DNA from: Cellulomonas xylanilytica
GTDB lineage: Bacteria; Actinomycetota; Actinomycetes; Actinomycetales; Cellulomonadaceae
Length of the DNA: 64,000 bases
Direction: 5' to 3'
NCBI RefSeq assembly: GCF_007989805.1
Contig: NZ_BJUB01000009.1
Coordinates: forward strand, 124,001-188,000
Shown: piece after piece, positions 1 through 7,716 of the stretch
Layout of the letters: every line of letters starts with the position of its first letter
How positions within the stretch are numbered: position 1 is the stretch's first letter
Position numbers and translations under genes: made by a program
The notes under the pieces: model-generated
Told to the model about the DNA's origin: nothing
The model's input: only the letters and a program-made list of their open reading frames with translations
Databases searched by the model: none

Positions 1-1012
1 GCGCCTCGACCGCGGCGCCCCGTGCGTGCAGCGGGGTGTCGACGACGGACGTGTCGCCCTGCGCCAGCCGGATCATCCACGCCACCAGGTCGACGCCGAA
101 CACGGCTTCGGTCACCGGGTGCTCGACCTGCAGGCGCGTGTTGACCTCCAGGAAGGCGGCCTCCTCGCGCACGGCGTCGTACACGAACTCGACGGTCCCG
201 GCGGACCGGTAGCCGACCGACTCGGCGAGCGTGCGCGCCGACGACGCGATCAGCGCGCGGACCTCGTCGGGAAGCGCGGGCGCCGGTGCCTCCTCCACGA
301 CCTTCTGGTGGCGGCGCTGCAGGGAGCAGTCGCGGTCGCCCAGCGTCACGACGCGGCCGAGGCCGTCACCGAACACCTGGACCTCGACGTGCCGCGCGGC
401 GGTGATCAGCCGCTCCAGGTAGACGCCCGCCGACCCGAACGCCGCCCCGGCCGTCCGGCGCACGGCCTCCCACGCGGCAACCAGCTCGTCCGGCGTGCGG
501 CACGCGCGCATGCCGATGCCGCCGCCGCCCGCCGTGGCCTTGAGCATGACGGGGTAGCCGATGCCCTCCGCCGCCGCGACCGCCTCCTCGAGGGTGTCGA
601 GCAGGCCCGTGCCAGCGAGCATCGGCATGTCGACCGCCCGGGCCGCGTCGCGCGCGGTGTGCTTCGAGCCGAACAGCTCGAGCTGGGCCGGCGTCGGACC
701 GACGAACGCGATGCCCGCCTGCTCGGCCGCGCGGGCGAAGTCGGCGTTCTCGCTGAGGAACCCGTAGCCCGGGTGGATCGCGCCCGCGCCCTGCGCGAGG
801 GCCGCCTCCAGGATCAGGTCCGAGCGCAGGTACGACTGGGCGGCCGGCGCCGGTCCGAGCCGCACCGCGGTGTCCGCCAGGTGCACGTGCGCGGCACCCG
901 CGTCGGCGTCCGAGTACACCGCGACCGTGCGCAGGCGCAGGTTCTTGGCCGTGCGCAGGATCCGGACGGCGATCTCGCCGCGGTTGGCGACGAGGAGGGT
1001 GTCGAAGCTCAT
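1..1012 (-). CDS. Urea/guanidine carboxylase, biotin-carboxylase N-terminal part (partial)
   Basis: Starts MSFDTLLVANRGEIAVRILR, the classic opening of a biotin carboxylase domain, and continues through the ATP-grasp glycine loop (KATAGGGGIGMR) and the EVNTRLQVEHPVTE active-site block. The 3' end lies beyond the left edge, so the carboxyltransferase and biotinyl domains are not visible. The enzyme uses ATP and bicarbonate to carboxylate urea (to allophanate) or guanidine (to carboxyguanidine). Its ATG overlaps the stop of the upstream DUF1989 gene (ATGA), showing translational coupling. Pairing with two DUF1989 genes favours the guanidine pathway, but the residue distinguishing guanidine from urea enzymes lies outside the window. 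Acetyl/propionyl-CoA carboxylase is less likely because of these neighbours. Confidence 0.85.
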   Translation of the reverse strand, partial: MSFDTLLVANRGEIAVRILRTAKNLRLRTVAVYSDADAGAAHVHLADTAVRLGPAPAAQSYLRSDLILEAALAQGAGAIHPGYGFLSENADFARAAEQAGIAFVGPTPAQLELFGSKHTARDAARAVDMPMLAGTGLLDTLEEAVAAAEGIGYPVMLKATAGGGGIGMRACRTPDELVAAWEAVRRTAGAAFGSAGVYLERLITAARHVEVQVFGDGLGRVVTLGDRDCSLQRRHQKVVEEAPAPALPDEVRALIASSARTLAESVGYRSAGTVEFVYDAVREEAAFLEVNTRLQVEHPVTEAVFGVDLVAWMIRLAQGDTSVVDTPLHARGAAVEA

Positions 1013-1638
1013 GAGGAGGCTCCTGAGGTCACGACCATCCGGACCGGCGTCGGGTCGAAGCCGTTGCACGGGTTGTTGATCTGCGGGCAGTTGCTGACGA
1101 CCACCAGGGCGTCGCGCTCGGCGCGCAGGGAGACCGACAGGCCCGCCGCGCTGATGCCGTCGACGATGCCGAGCGCTCCGTCGGGGTCGACCGGCACGTT
1201 CATGTACCAGTTGATGTTCGACACCAGGTCGCGCTTGCCGAGGCCGTAGCGGCCGCCCTCGGCGAGGAAGTTCTCCGCGCACGCGTGCTGCGCCCAGGTG
1301 TGGTGGCCGTACCGGAGCGTGTTCGACTCCTTCGAGCACGCTCCGCCGAGGGTGTCGTGCCGGCCGACCTCGTCGGCGACCACCGTCATGAGCGGGCCGT
1401 ACTCGCAGTCGCGCAGCACCGAGCCGGTGGTCAGGAAGACCGAGTCCTGGCCCTGGATGGTGTCCGGGGCGCTGTAGCGCAGCGTGGTGTCGGCGGCGTC
1501 GAAGACGAGGAAGTCGACGGCCTGGTTGCCGCCGAGGTCGACGATCGTCAGGACGTCTCCCGCGTGCACGACCGCGGACCAGGGCGCGCGGGCGGGGACG
1601 ACGGTGTCGAGCAGCGTGTGCGAGGTGGTCAGGCTCAT
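1009..1638 (-). CDS. DUF1989 protein, urea-carboxylase-associated / carboxyguanidine deiminase subunit-like
   Basis: A 209-residue protein of the DUF1989 (UrcA) family. Recognisable conserved blocks are GNQAVDFLVFDA, SKESNTLRYGHHTW and NINWYMNVPVDPDG. Family knowledge: paired DUF1989 proteins next to these carboxylases were annotated as urea-carboxylase-associated proteins and later shown in other bacteria to form carboxyguanidine deiminase (CgdAB), which removes ammonia from carboxyguanidine to give allophanate. Start and stop both sit in ATGA overlaps with neighbouring genes, so three genes form one tightly coupled operon. I cannot tell which paralogue corresponds to CgdA or CgdB. Confidence 0.85.
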   Translation of the reverse strand: MSLTTSHTLLDTVVPARAPWSAVVHAGDVLTIVDLGGNQAVDFLVFDAADTTLRYSAPDTIQGQDSVFLTTGSVLRDCEYGPLMTVVADEVGRHDTLGGACSKESNTLRYGHHTWAQHACAENFLAEGGRYGLGKRDLVSNINWYMNVPVDPDGALGIVDGISAAGLSVSLRAERDALVVVSNCPQINNPCNGFDPTPVRMVVTSGASS

Positions 1639-2492
1639 GCGATCCCCCGTGCGGTCAGGTCGTCCCGGGTGTTGACGAAGGAGCGGCGGCCCTCGGGCGT
1701 GGCGTCCCAGAGCGGGTCGGTGTCGCTGGTCGGGGACCCGCGCCAGGCGAGCACCTCCAGCGGGGTGCTGGTGAACGGCCGCGGGTCGAGCGGGTGGGCC
1801 GTGTTGGCGACGAGCAGGAGCAGCGGCACCTCGGCGCGCAGGGTGACCGCGGCGCCCGGTCCGGCGGAGCCCTCGAACACCGGACGGCCGTCGTCGTCGA
1901 TGCGGACGCCCTGGAAGAACGAGATGCTGGGCGGCAGGTCGCGGCGGCCGAGGTCGTGCTTGGCGGCGGCGAGCGCGAACAGCTCGCGGCCGGCGGGCGT
2001 CGGACCCTGCGCGCTGCCGTCCCCGTACCGCTCGTCGTTGCGGGCCCGCGTGGTGGTTCCGTAGAGGGCGTCCTGGTGGGCGGACGTGTCGCCGACGATG
2101 CTCGCGAGCACCCGGCCCTGGTCGCTCAGCAGCAGGTGGCCGGCGGTCAGGTAGACCTGCCACTGGACCTTGACCGTGTCCGCGACGTTGAGGCGCTCCC
2201 ACGGGCGGTCCAGCCGGTAGGCGAGGACGTGCGCGCACGCGTCGCCCAGCAGGTCGGTGAGCCGGACGTGCGTGCCGCGCGCCACCGCGAGGTGGGTGTA
2301 CCCGCCGCCCGCGACGGTCTCCGCGTGCACCAGGGTGGCGGGGTCGACCTCGCTCGGCGGAGACGGCCAGCCCGTCGCGGGACGGATCGGCATCGTGTCG
2401 ACCGTGCCGACGGCGTCGGCCTCCTGCGCCCGGGCGTGCTCGCGGGCGCCCGCTGTGGTGCCGGTCGTGGTCCCGCTGGTGGTGGCGGTCAT
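1635..2492 (-). CDS. DUF1989 protein, second urea-carboxylase-associated / CgdAB-like subunit
   Basis: A 285-residue DUF1989 paralogue and the first gene of the operon. After a low-complexity Thr/Gly N-terminus, the conserved core includes RLTDLLGDACAHVLAYR, NVADTVKVQWQVYL and PPSISFFQGVRID. It pairs with the downstream DUF1989 gene (4-bp ATGA overlap), as expected for a two-subunit deiminase acting with the carboxylase. The ATG at 2492 is chosen because AGAGGA lies 5 bases upstream and the perfect inverted repeat at 2499-2528 ends only 6 bases before it. A regulator bound there would block both RNA polymerase and ribosome access. Confidence 0.85.
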   Translation of the reverse strand: MTATTSGTTTGTTAGAREHARAQEADAVGTVDTMPIRPATGWPSPPSEVDPATLVHAETVAGGGYTHLAVARGTHVRLTDLLGDACAHVLAYRLDRPWERLNVADTVKVQWQVYLTAGHLLLSDQGRVLASIVGDTSAHQDALYGTTTRARNDERYGDGSAQGPTPAGRELFALAAAKHDLGRRDLPPSISFFQGVRIDDDGRPVFEGSAGPGAAVTLRAEVPLLLLVANTAHPLDPRPFTSTPLEVLAWRGSPTSDTDPLWDATPEGRRSFVNTRDDLTARGIA

Positions 2493-2498
2493 CGCGTC

Positions 2499-2528
2499 CT
2501 CTGTTTCTGTCGACTGACAGAAACAGAG
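2499..2528. promoter_or_regulatory. Operator of the urea/guanidine carboxylase operon
   Basis: Perfect inverted repeat with 13-bp arms, CTCTGTTTCTGTC and GACAGAAACAGAG, separated by GACT. It lies immediately upstream of the first DUF1989 gene and in the divergent region shared with the SGNH hydrolase gene. Size and symmetry fit a TetR-family dimer or pair of dimers; the regulator at 3249-3887 is the nearest candidate. A diverged copy occurs at 4063-4088 before the symporter gene. Confidence 0.75.
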
Positions 2529-2615
2529 TCCGGTCCGCACGTTCCGTCGCGGTCTCGCGCAGGTAAACCTCCTGTTACGCCGTCCTCGGGCGCCGGCGCA
2601 GGGTTGACTGCCTGC

Positions 2616-3233
2616 ATGCTGCAGCGCCTGACCGTCGCCTTCGTCGGAGACTCGTTCGTCGCGGGGGTGGGCGACCTCGGCGGTGCGGGCTGGACCGGGC
2701 GGCTGATCGCCTCGTCGCGACGACCAGGGCTCGACCTGACGGGCTACCCGCTCGGCGTCCGTCGCAACACCTCGGTCGACGTCGCCGCGCGGTGGGAGGC
2801 GGAGGTCGTGGCCCGGGTCGCCGACGCCGGGCCGACGGCGATGGTGCTGTCGTTCGGGGTCAACGACGCGGTCGCCGGCCCCGACGGCCGGCGCCGGGTT
2901 CCGGCCGACGTCACCGTGGCGACGCTGGACGCGATCCTCGCGCGCGCCGACGCGCTCGGTCTCCCGACGCTGGTGGTCGGCCCCCCACCGATCGACGACC
3001 CGGTGGTGACCGTGCGCGTCGTGGAGCTCGACACGCTCCTGCGCGCGTCGGCCAGCACGGCGGGCGTGCCGTACGTGTCGGTCGTCCACGAGCTCCTCGC
3101 CGACCCGGCGTGGACCGACGAGGTGCGCGCGGGGGACGGCGCCCATCCCGGCGCGGCCGGGTACGCGGCTCTCGCCGCCGTGGTCCGGCCCCGGTGGGAC
3201 GACTGGCTCGCTGAGCTCGAACATCGCCGGTGA
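2616..3233 (+). CDS. SGNH/GDSL hydrolase family protein
   Basis: A 205-residue protein with the SGNH-hydrolase signatures in order: block I GDS near residue 11-13 (FVGDSFVAGVG), the SFGVNDA segment near residue 74 that carries the Asn of block III, and the C-terminal DGAHPGAAGY block with the catalytic Asp-X-X-His pair. No signal peptide is seen, so it is probably a cytoplasmic esterase or lipase-like hydrolase; the substrate is unknown. It is divergent from the carboxylase operon across the operator at 2499-2528 and is followed after 15 bases by the TetR gene, so it may be co-transcribed with the regulator. The ATG start is at the end of a short leader without a strong ribosome-binding site. 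Confidence 0.8.
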   Translation: MLQRLTVAFVGDSFVAGVGDLGGAGWTGRLIASSRRPGLDLTGYPLGVRRNTSVDVAARWEAEVVARVADAGPTAMVLSFGVNDAVAGPDGRRRVPADVTVATLDAILARADALGLPTLVVGPPPIDDPVVTVRVVELDTLLRASASTAGVPYVSVVHELLADPAWTDEVRAGDGAHPGAAGYAALAAVVRPRWDDWLAELEHRR

Positions 3234-3248
3234 TAGCGTCGGCTCCCC

Positions 3249-3887
3249 ATGGCACGCAGACCCGGTCGACCGCGCGCGAGCGGCGACCCCGACGGTGAGC
3301 GCGACACCCGTCGCGACGTGCTCGACGCCGCCGCGGCCCTCTTCTGCACCGTCGGGTTCACGTCGACCAGCACCCGCGCGATCGCCGACGCGGCCGGGGT
3401 CCGGCAGGCCTCGATCTACCACCACTTCGCCGGCAAGGACGCGATCCTGCTGGAGCTCCTGCTGGGCACGGTCCGGCCGTCGCTCGAGCTCGCCGACGCC
3501 CTCGCGGCCGGCACCGAGCCCGCCGCCGCGCGCCTCTGGACCCTCGTGCACGCCGACGTCGGCCTGCTGTGCGCCGGGCCCGTCAACCTCGGCGTCCTCT
3601 ACGTGCTGCCCGAGGTGGCCGGGGAGCAGTTCGCCGAGTTCCATGCGCTGCGGTCGCGGCTGCGGGCGCGCTACAGCGAGCTGGCGACGGCGGCCGGTGA
3701 CGGCGACGACCGCGGCGAGCTGGCCCTCGGGCTCGTGGAGTCGGTGATCCTGCGGCGTCGCGACGACCCCGCGGTCGACGTCGCGGCCGTGCAGGGCGCG
3801 GTGGCCGACGGCGTCCTGCGGCTCGTCGGCTGCACCCCCGCCGAGATCGCACAGGCTCGCGCGGTCCCGGTCGCGCTCGCGGTCTGA
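3249..3887 (+). CDS. TetR/AcrR family transcriptional regulator
   Basis: A 212-residue regulator. The N-terminal helix-turn-helix domain spans roughly residues 20-66, with TSTRAIADAAGVRQASIYHH as the recognition region and FAGKDAILLELL following. The ligand domain is not assignable to a known effector. It sits between the carboxylase operon and the symporter, each preceded by a version of the same CTGTC-N4-GACAG inverted repeat, so it is the likely local regulator of urea or guanidine use. That link is inferred from position; no binding data exist here. Its own promoter may be that of the upstream SGNH gene. Confidence 0.85.
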   Translation: MARRPGRPRASGDPDGERDTRRDVLDAAAALFCTVGFTSTSTRAIADAAGVRQASIYHHFAGKDAILLELLLGTVRPSLELADALAAGTEPAAARLWTLVHADVGLLCAGPVNLGVLYVLPEVAGEQFAEFHALRSRLRARYSELATAAGDGDDRGELALGLVESVILRRRDDPAVDVAAVQGAVADGVLRLVGCTPAEIAQARAVPVALAV

Positions 3888-3909
3888 CCCGTCACCGTCG
3901 CACGTCGGC

Positions 3910-3964
3910 CGAACCCGACATGGGTGCCGGGAAGGTCGCCGGAACGGCACCCACGTCGGGTTCG
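3910..3964. terminator. Long hairpin after the TetR gene
   Basis: Two 20-base arms (3910-3929 and 3945-3964) are complementary with a single G-U pair, separated by a 15-base loop. No T tract follows, as is common for terminators in high-GC actinobacteria. It ends the SGNH-TetR transcript and separates it from the symporter promoter. An operator role is possible but the stem is unusually long for that. Confidence 0.55.
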
Positions 3965-4062
3965 ACTAGCCGTGGATCCTCGCGCGCGTACGCGAGTGCT
4001 GCGGTCGTCGATTTAACACAAGCGTTTCGTGCGCGCAGCGGGCCGGACACAGGTCGGGTGGT

Positions 4063-4088
4063 CAATGAACCTGTCGGACGACAGAAAC
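4063..4088. promoter_or_regulatory. Diverged copy of the carboxylase-operon operator before the symporter
   Basis: The core CTGTC-GGAC-GACAG (4071-4084) followed by AAAC matches CTGTC-GACT-GACAGAAAC of the operator at 2499-2528. The right half keeps GACAGAAAC exactly; the left half is weaker. It lies 50 bases before the symporter ATG, a sensible place for transcription control. The same TetR regulator probably acts at both sites. Confidence 0.6.
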
Positions 4089-4137
4089 TCTGCCGCCGGC
4101 TCCCACCAGACCTGTCTGTCGTCCCCTCGGAGCCCCC

Positions 4138-5655
4138 ATGATCATCGCCGGAGTCGGTCTCTCCGTCCTCGCCGTCGTCCTCGTCGGCATCGTCGTCGCC
4201 CGCAAGGTCGACGGTGACAGCGCCAACTACCTCGTCGCCGGCCGACGCCTCGGCGTCCCGCTGGTCGCGGCCTCGCTCATGGCGGCCGCCGTCGACTCGA
4301 ACGCCACGGTCGGCAACACGGACCTCACGTCGTCGTTCGGGTTCTGGGCCGGGGCGTCCCTCGCGCTCGGGCTCGCCATCTGCCTGCTGCTGACCGGCCT
4401 GTTCCTGGCCAAGCCCATGAACCGCATGAAGCTCTTCACGCTCGCGGACTTCTACCGGCTGCGGTACGGGCGTGGCGTCGAGGTGGCGTCGTCGGTCTTC
4501 ATGATCTTCGCGTTCGCCATCCTCATGGCCGGCAACCTGGTGGCCTGCGGGTACCTGCTGGAGCGGTTCCTCGGCCTGGACTACACGGTCGGCGTGCTCG
4601 TCGCGGTCGGGCTGGTGCTCGTCTACACGATCGGCGGCGGCATGTTCTCCGACGCGTACACGGCGGCCATCCAGATCGTCATCACCGTCGTCGCGACGGT
4701 CTGCCTGGTGGTCTGGTTCGGCACGACGTACGGCTTCGAGGTCGCCCCGGGCATGGGACCGTTCGACTTCGAGCAGCTCACGCAGACCAGCGCGGGCGCG
4801 CCGATCAACTGGGCGACCCTCGTCGCTCTCGGCATCGGCGACATCGTGGCCATCGACTTCATGCAGCGGATCTTCGCCGCCCGCAGCCCGGAGACCGCGC
4901 AGAAGTCCTGCTTCACCGGCGCCGCGGGCACGGCGATCATCGGCATCGCGTTCGCGATGGTGGCGCTCGGGGCGTCGTCGGTGCTGGGGCTGACCACGGA
5001 CGACGGGCCGATCCTGTTCCAGCTCCTCGACGGCTACGCACCGTCCGGGCTCACGGTCCTGGTCCTGTCCGGCATCGTCGCGGCGTCGTTCTCGACCGCG
5101 TCGGGCGCCATCCTCGCGACGTCCGCGGTGGCGGTGCGCAACATCTTCGGCGTTCGCCGCGTCGTCTCCGTGAAGGAGGAGGGCGTCCGCGACCCGCTGC
5201 TGCTGTGGACCCGGGTCGCGATGATCCCGATCGTCGTGCTCGGCGTCTCGGTGGCGCTCAAGGTGGCCCAGACGGGCATCCTGCTGACCCTCGCGTTCGA
5301 CCTCATGCTCGCCGGGCTGCTGGTGCCGTTCATCCTCGGCCTCTTCTGGAAGCGCGGCGGGACGCGCGCGGCCGTCGCGGCGCTCGTCGTGGGCGTCTCG
5401 GTCCGCCTCACGCTCTTCGTCCTGACCCCCACGGTCTACGGCGTGCCGAACGACGTCTGGTACATCCCCAACGACCTGATCGACGCGTCGTTCGACGGCT
5501 GGCCCACCTTCTGGGGCTTCGGGGCGTCGCTTTTCGCGTACCTCGTCGCCGCAGCGGTCTGGCCGCGGACGGTCACCGAGGAGGCGTGGGCGATCGCCGA
5601 CGGGATGCCCGACGAGACCGCCCCGGCACCCCGCGAGCCCGAGCCCGCGATCTGA
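4138..5655 (+). CDS. Sodium:solute symporter (SSS family), probable urea/guanidine-type uptake
   Basis: A 505-residue polytopic membrane protein with about 13 hydrophobic segments starting at residue 2. SSS-family features include the N-terminal YLVAGRRLG motif after helix 1 and the mid-protein GDIVAIDFMQRIFAARSPE segment, typical of the solute/sodium symporter fold. Family members related to Dur3 import urea. The substrate is inferred from context: it is flanked by a diverged copy of the carboxylase-operon operator and lies next to the same regulator. Transport of guanidine or another nitrogen compound is equally consistent. A strong terminator follows the stop. Confidence 0.8.
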   Translation: MIIAGVGLSVLAVVLVGIVVARKVDGDSANYLVAGRRLGVPLVAASLMAAAVDSNATVGNTDLTSSFGFWAGASLALGLAICLLLTGLFLAKPMNRMKLFTLADFYRLRYGRGVEVASSVFMIFAFAILMAGNLVACGYLLERFLGLDYTVGVLVAVGLVLVYTIGGGMFSDAYTAAIQIVITVVATVCLVVWFGTTYGFEVAPGMGPFDFEQLTQTSAGAPINWATLVALGIGDIVAIDFMQRIFAARSPETAQKSCFTGAAGTAIIGIAFAMVALGASSVLGLTTDDGPILFQLLDGYAPSGLTVLVLSGIVAASFSTASGAILATSAVAVRNIFGVRRVVSVKEEGVRDPLLLWTRVAMIPIVVLGVSVALKVAQTGILLTLAFDLMLAGLLVPFILGLFWKRGGTRAAVAALVVGVSVRLTLFVLTPTVYGVPNDVWYIPNDLIDASFDGWPTFWGFGASLFAYLVAAAVWPRTVTEEAWAIADGMPDETAPAPREPEPAI

Positions 5656-5661
5656 CCGGCT

Positions 5662-5709
5662 CGCGGAACGGCCCGGTCCCCGTCGTCTCGGGAGCCGGGC
5701 CGTTCCGCG
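5662..5709 (+). terminator. Terminator after the symporter gene
   Basis: A perfect 15-bp stem (CGCGGAACGGCCCGG at 5662-5676 pairing with 5695-5709) with an 18-base loop, located 6 bases after the symporter stop codon. No T run follows. Confidence 0.7.
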
Positions 5710-5741
5710 GCCGCCGGCGGACCCGCCAGTAGGTTGGCCCG

Positions 5742-6254
5742 GTGTCCTTCCGTGTCCGCCCCGCACTGCCGGCCGACGTCCGCGCCATCCGCGGGCTCGT
5801 CGAGCCCTACGCCGCCGAGCGCATCCTGCTGGCCAAGGAGTGGGTGGGCTACTACGAGGCGGTGCAGGAGTTCCTCGTCGTCGAGGAGGACGGTGCCGAG
5901 GACGGCGACATCATCGGCTGCGGCGCCCTGCACGTCATGTGGCAGGACCTCGCGGAGATCCGCACCCTCGCCGTCGACCGCGCATGGCGCGGCACCGGCG
6001 TCGGGCACGCGCTGCTCGACGCCCTGCTGGAGCGGGCCGGGCAGATGGGCCTGCGCCGCGTCTTCTGCCTGACGTTCGAGGTGGCGTTCTTCGAGTCGCA
6101 CGGCTTCCACGTCATCGAGGGCACCCCCGTCACGCCCGACGTCTACCTGGAGCTGCTGCGCTCGCACGACGACGGCGTCGCCGAGTTCCTCGACCTCGCG
6201 CGCGTGAAGCCGAACACCCTCGGCAACACGCGGATGCTGATCGAGCTGGGCTAG
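5742..6254 (+). CDS. argA: Short amino-acid N-acetyltransferase (ArgA/NAGS-like GNAT)
   Basis: A 170-residue single-domain GNAT protein. IRTLAVDRAWRGTGVGHALL holds the acetyl-CoA pyrophosphate-binding loop (R-G-T-G-V-G), and FCLTFEVAFFESHGFHVIEG matches the short N-acetylglutamate-synthase-like acetyltransferases known in mycobacteria (Rv2747 type), which supply N-acetylglutamate for arginine synthesis. The length fits that stand-alone form. The GTG start follows a short leader. Its stop overlaps the stop of the convergent DivIVA gene (shared CTAG). No other arginine gene is nearby, so the role is assigned by family only. Confidence 0.75.
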   Translation: MSFRVRPALPADVRAIRGLVEPYAAERILLAKEWVGYYEAVQEFLVVEEDGAEDGDIIGCGALHVMWQDLAEIRTLAVDRAWRGTGVGHALLDALLERAGQMGLRRVFCLTFEVAFFESHGFHVIEGTPVTPDVYLELLRSHDDGVAEFLDLARVKPNTLGNTRMLIELG

Positions 6255-6739
6255 TCGCCCAGGCGCAGCTCGATGCCCTCAGGAGTGCTCCGGACGTCGA
6301 CGACGGAACGCAGCTGGCCGTCCGGGAGCCGCACGGCCACGGCGTCCGGAGCGCCCGACGGTCGGGTGGAGTGCGCCATCTGCAGCCGCATGACGAGGGC
6401 GGTCGCCGCGAGCGCCGAGACGTCGACCGGAGCGGCCGCGTCGCGCACCGGGACGACGTCCTGGGGCCCCTGCACCAACCGCTCGCGCACCCGGTCGAGG
6501 AAGTCGTCGACCTCGCCCTGGTCGTAGCCCTCACGGAACTTGGTCCCCTGGAACCGCACGGTGTCGATGTCCCGCTCCGTCACGCCGTCGCGGGCGGTCT
6601 CGCCGCCCTCGAGCTCCTTGAGCGTGGCCGTCACCCGGTCGAGGAACGCGTCCACCTCGTCCTGGTCGTAGCCCTCGCGGAACTTGGTCGCGGCGAACTT
6701 CTGGTTGAGGACCTCGTACGCAGTCAGCATGGCCTGCAT
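6251..6739 (-). CDS. Small protein with two DivIVA-type domains
   Basis: 162 residues. Two related segments, FREGYDQDEVDAFLDRV and FREGYDQGEVDDFLDRV, each follow a short F/K-rich stretch; these are DivIVA domain repeats as found in actinobacterial Wag31-like proteins and short DivIVA-domain proteins. Unlike Wag31 it lacks a long coiled coil; the C-terminal 80 residues form an unrelated region. A role at the membrane or septum is possible but unproven. Two Met codons (6739 and 6730) could initiate; the first is used here. The gene lies just after mutY in the same direction. Confidence 0.7.
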   Translation of the reverse strand: MQAMLTAYEVLNQKFAATKFREGYDQDEVDAFLDRVTATLKELEGGETARDGVTERDIDTVRFQGTKFREGYDQGEVDDFLDRVRERLVQGPQDVVPVRDAAAPVDVSALAATALVMRLQMAHSTRPSGAPDAVAVRLPDGQLRSVVDVRSTPEGIELRLGD

Positions 6740-6759
6740 GCTGTCACGACGACCACGCC

Positions 6760-7662
6760 TCAGGTGGGCAACCGGTACGTCGGCGGATCGTCGTCGCTCA
6801 CGGCCGGGTCGCGGGTGACCAGGCCGTCCGCCACCAGGGCGTCCACGCAGCGGGCCAGCTGGCGGGCGTCCGGCCAGACCGCGTCGACGGCGGCGGCGGG
6901 CACCGGGCCGAGCGCGTCGCGGAGCAGGGCCATGACCCTGCCGCGCACCTGGCGGTCGGTGCCGGTGAACCCCTGGACCTTCCGGCGCCCCGCGTGCTCG
7001 TCCGCCGGCCGGCCCGCGGCGAACCAGGCGCACACGTCCTGCACCGGGCAGGCGTCGCAGCGCGGGGCGCGTGCCGTGCACACCAGCGCGCCGAGCTCCA
7101 TGGACGCAGCCGCCCACCGGGCCGCCGTCGCGTGGTCGTCGGGCACGTACCGGGTGGCGCGCCGCACCTCGCCGACCGTCTGGCTCGGCGCCGGCAGCGC
7201 GACGCCGTCCACCGTGCGGGCCAGCACGCGCCGCACGTTGGTGTCGAGCACCACCGACCGCCGTCCGTAGGCGAACGCCAGCACCGCGGCCGCCGTGTAC
7301 GACCCGACCCCGGGCAGGGCCAGCAGCTCGGGCTCCGACGACGGCACCACGCCGCCGTGCCGCTCGACCACCGCACGCGCACACTCCTGCAGCCGCAGCG
7401 CCCGCCGTGGGTAGCCCAGCCGGTCCCACGCGCGCAGCACGTCCGCCGTCGAGGCCGCCGCCAGGTCCGCGGGAGCCGGCCACCGGGCCATCCACGCCCG
7501 CCAGGCCGGCTCGACGCGGACCACCGGTGTCTGCTGGAGCATCACCTCGCTGACCAGCACACCCCACGGCGTCCGGTCCGCCGAGCGCCACGGCAGGTCG
7601 CGCGCGTGCTCCGCGAACCAGGCGAGCACCGGCTCACGCAGCTCGGTCGGGTTCGGTGGCAC
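6760..7662 (-). CDS. mutY: A/G-specific adenine DNA glycosylase
   Basis: A 300-residue HhH-GPD glycosylase that removes adenine mispaired with 8-oxoguanine. Visible are WGVLVSEVMLQQTPV with the catalytic Glu, the helix-hairpin-helix LPGVGSYTAAAVLAFA, VVLDTNVRRVL with the catalytic Asp, and the 4Fe-4S motif Cys-X6-Cys-X2-Cys-X5-Cys around CTARAPRCDACPVQDVC. The C-terminal NUDIX-like domain is short, as is usual in actinobacterial MutY. The GTG at 7662 is chosen; an in-frame GTG at 7680 would add six residues. It lies near disA and radA, a common arrangement in actinobacteria. Confidence 0.9.
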   Translation of the reverse strand: MPPNPTELREPVLAWFAEHARDLPWRSADRTPWGVLVSEVMLQQTPVVRVEPAWRAWMARWPAPADLAAASTADVLRAWDRLGYPRRALRLQECARAVVERHGGVVPSSEPELLALPGVGSYTAAAVLAFAYGRRSVVLDTNVRRVLARTVDGVALPAPSQTVGEVRRATRYVPDDHATAARWAAASMELGALVCTARAPRCDACPVQDVCAWFAAGRPADEHAGRRKVQGFTGTDRQVRGRVMALLRDALGPVPAAAVDAVWPDARQLARCVDALVADGLVTRDPAVSDDDPPTYRLPT

Positions 7663-7716
7663 CGCAGCATCCTGCCTCACGGGGCCACCGTCAGCGGCGC
7701 TGGCTACCGTTGTCGC

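Noticed and set aside
2493-2615. Guanidine-I riboswitch upstream of the carboxylase operon
   Set aside because: The leader is very short, dominated by the inverted repeat next to the start codon, and no riboswitch-like conserved stems could be recognised.
3892-5766. A 624-residue reading frame on the minus strand across the symporter
   Set aside because: Its composition (Arg/Asp/Gly/His-rich, no motif) is that expected antisense to a highly GC-biased gene, and the plus-strand symporter has clear membrane topology.
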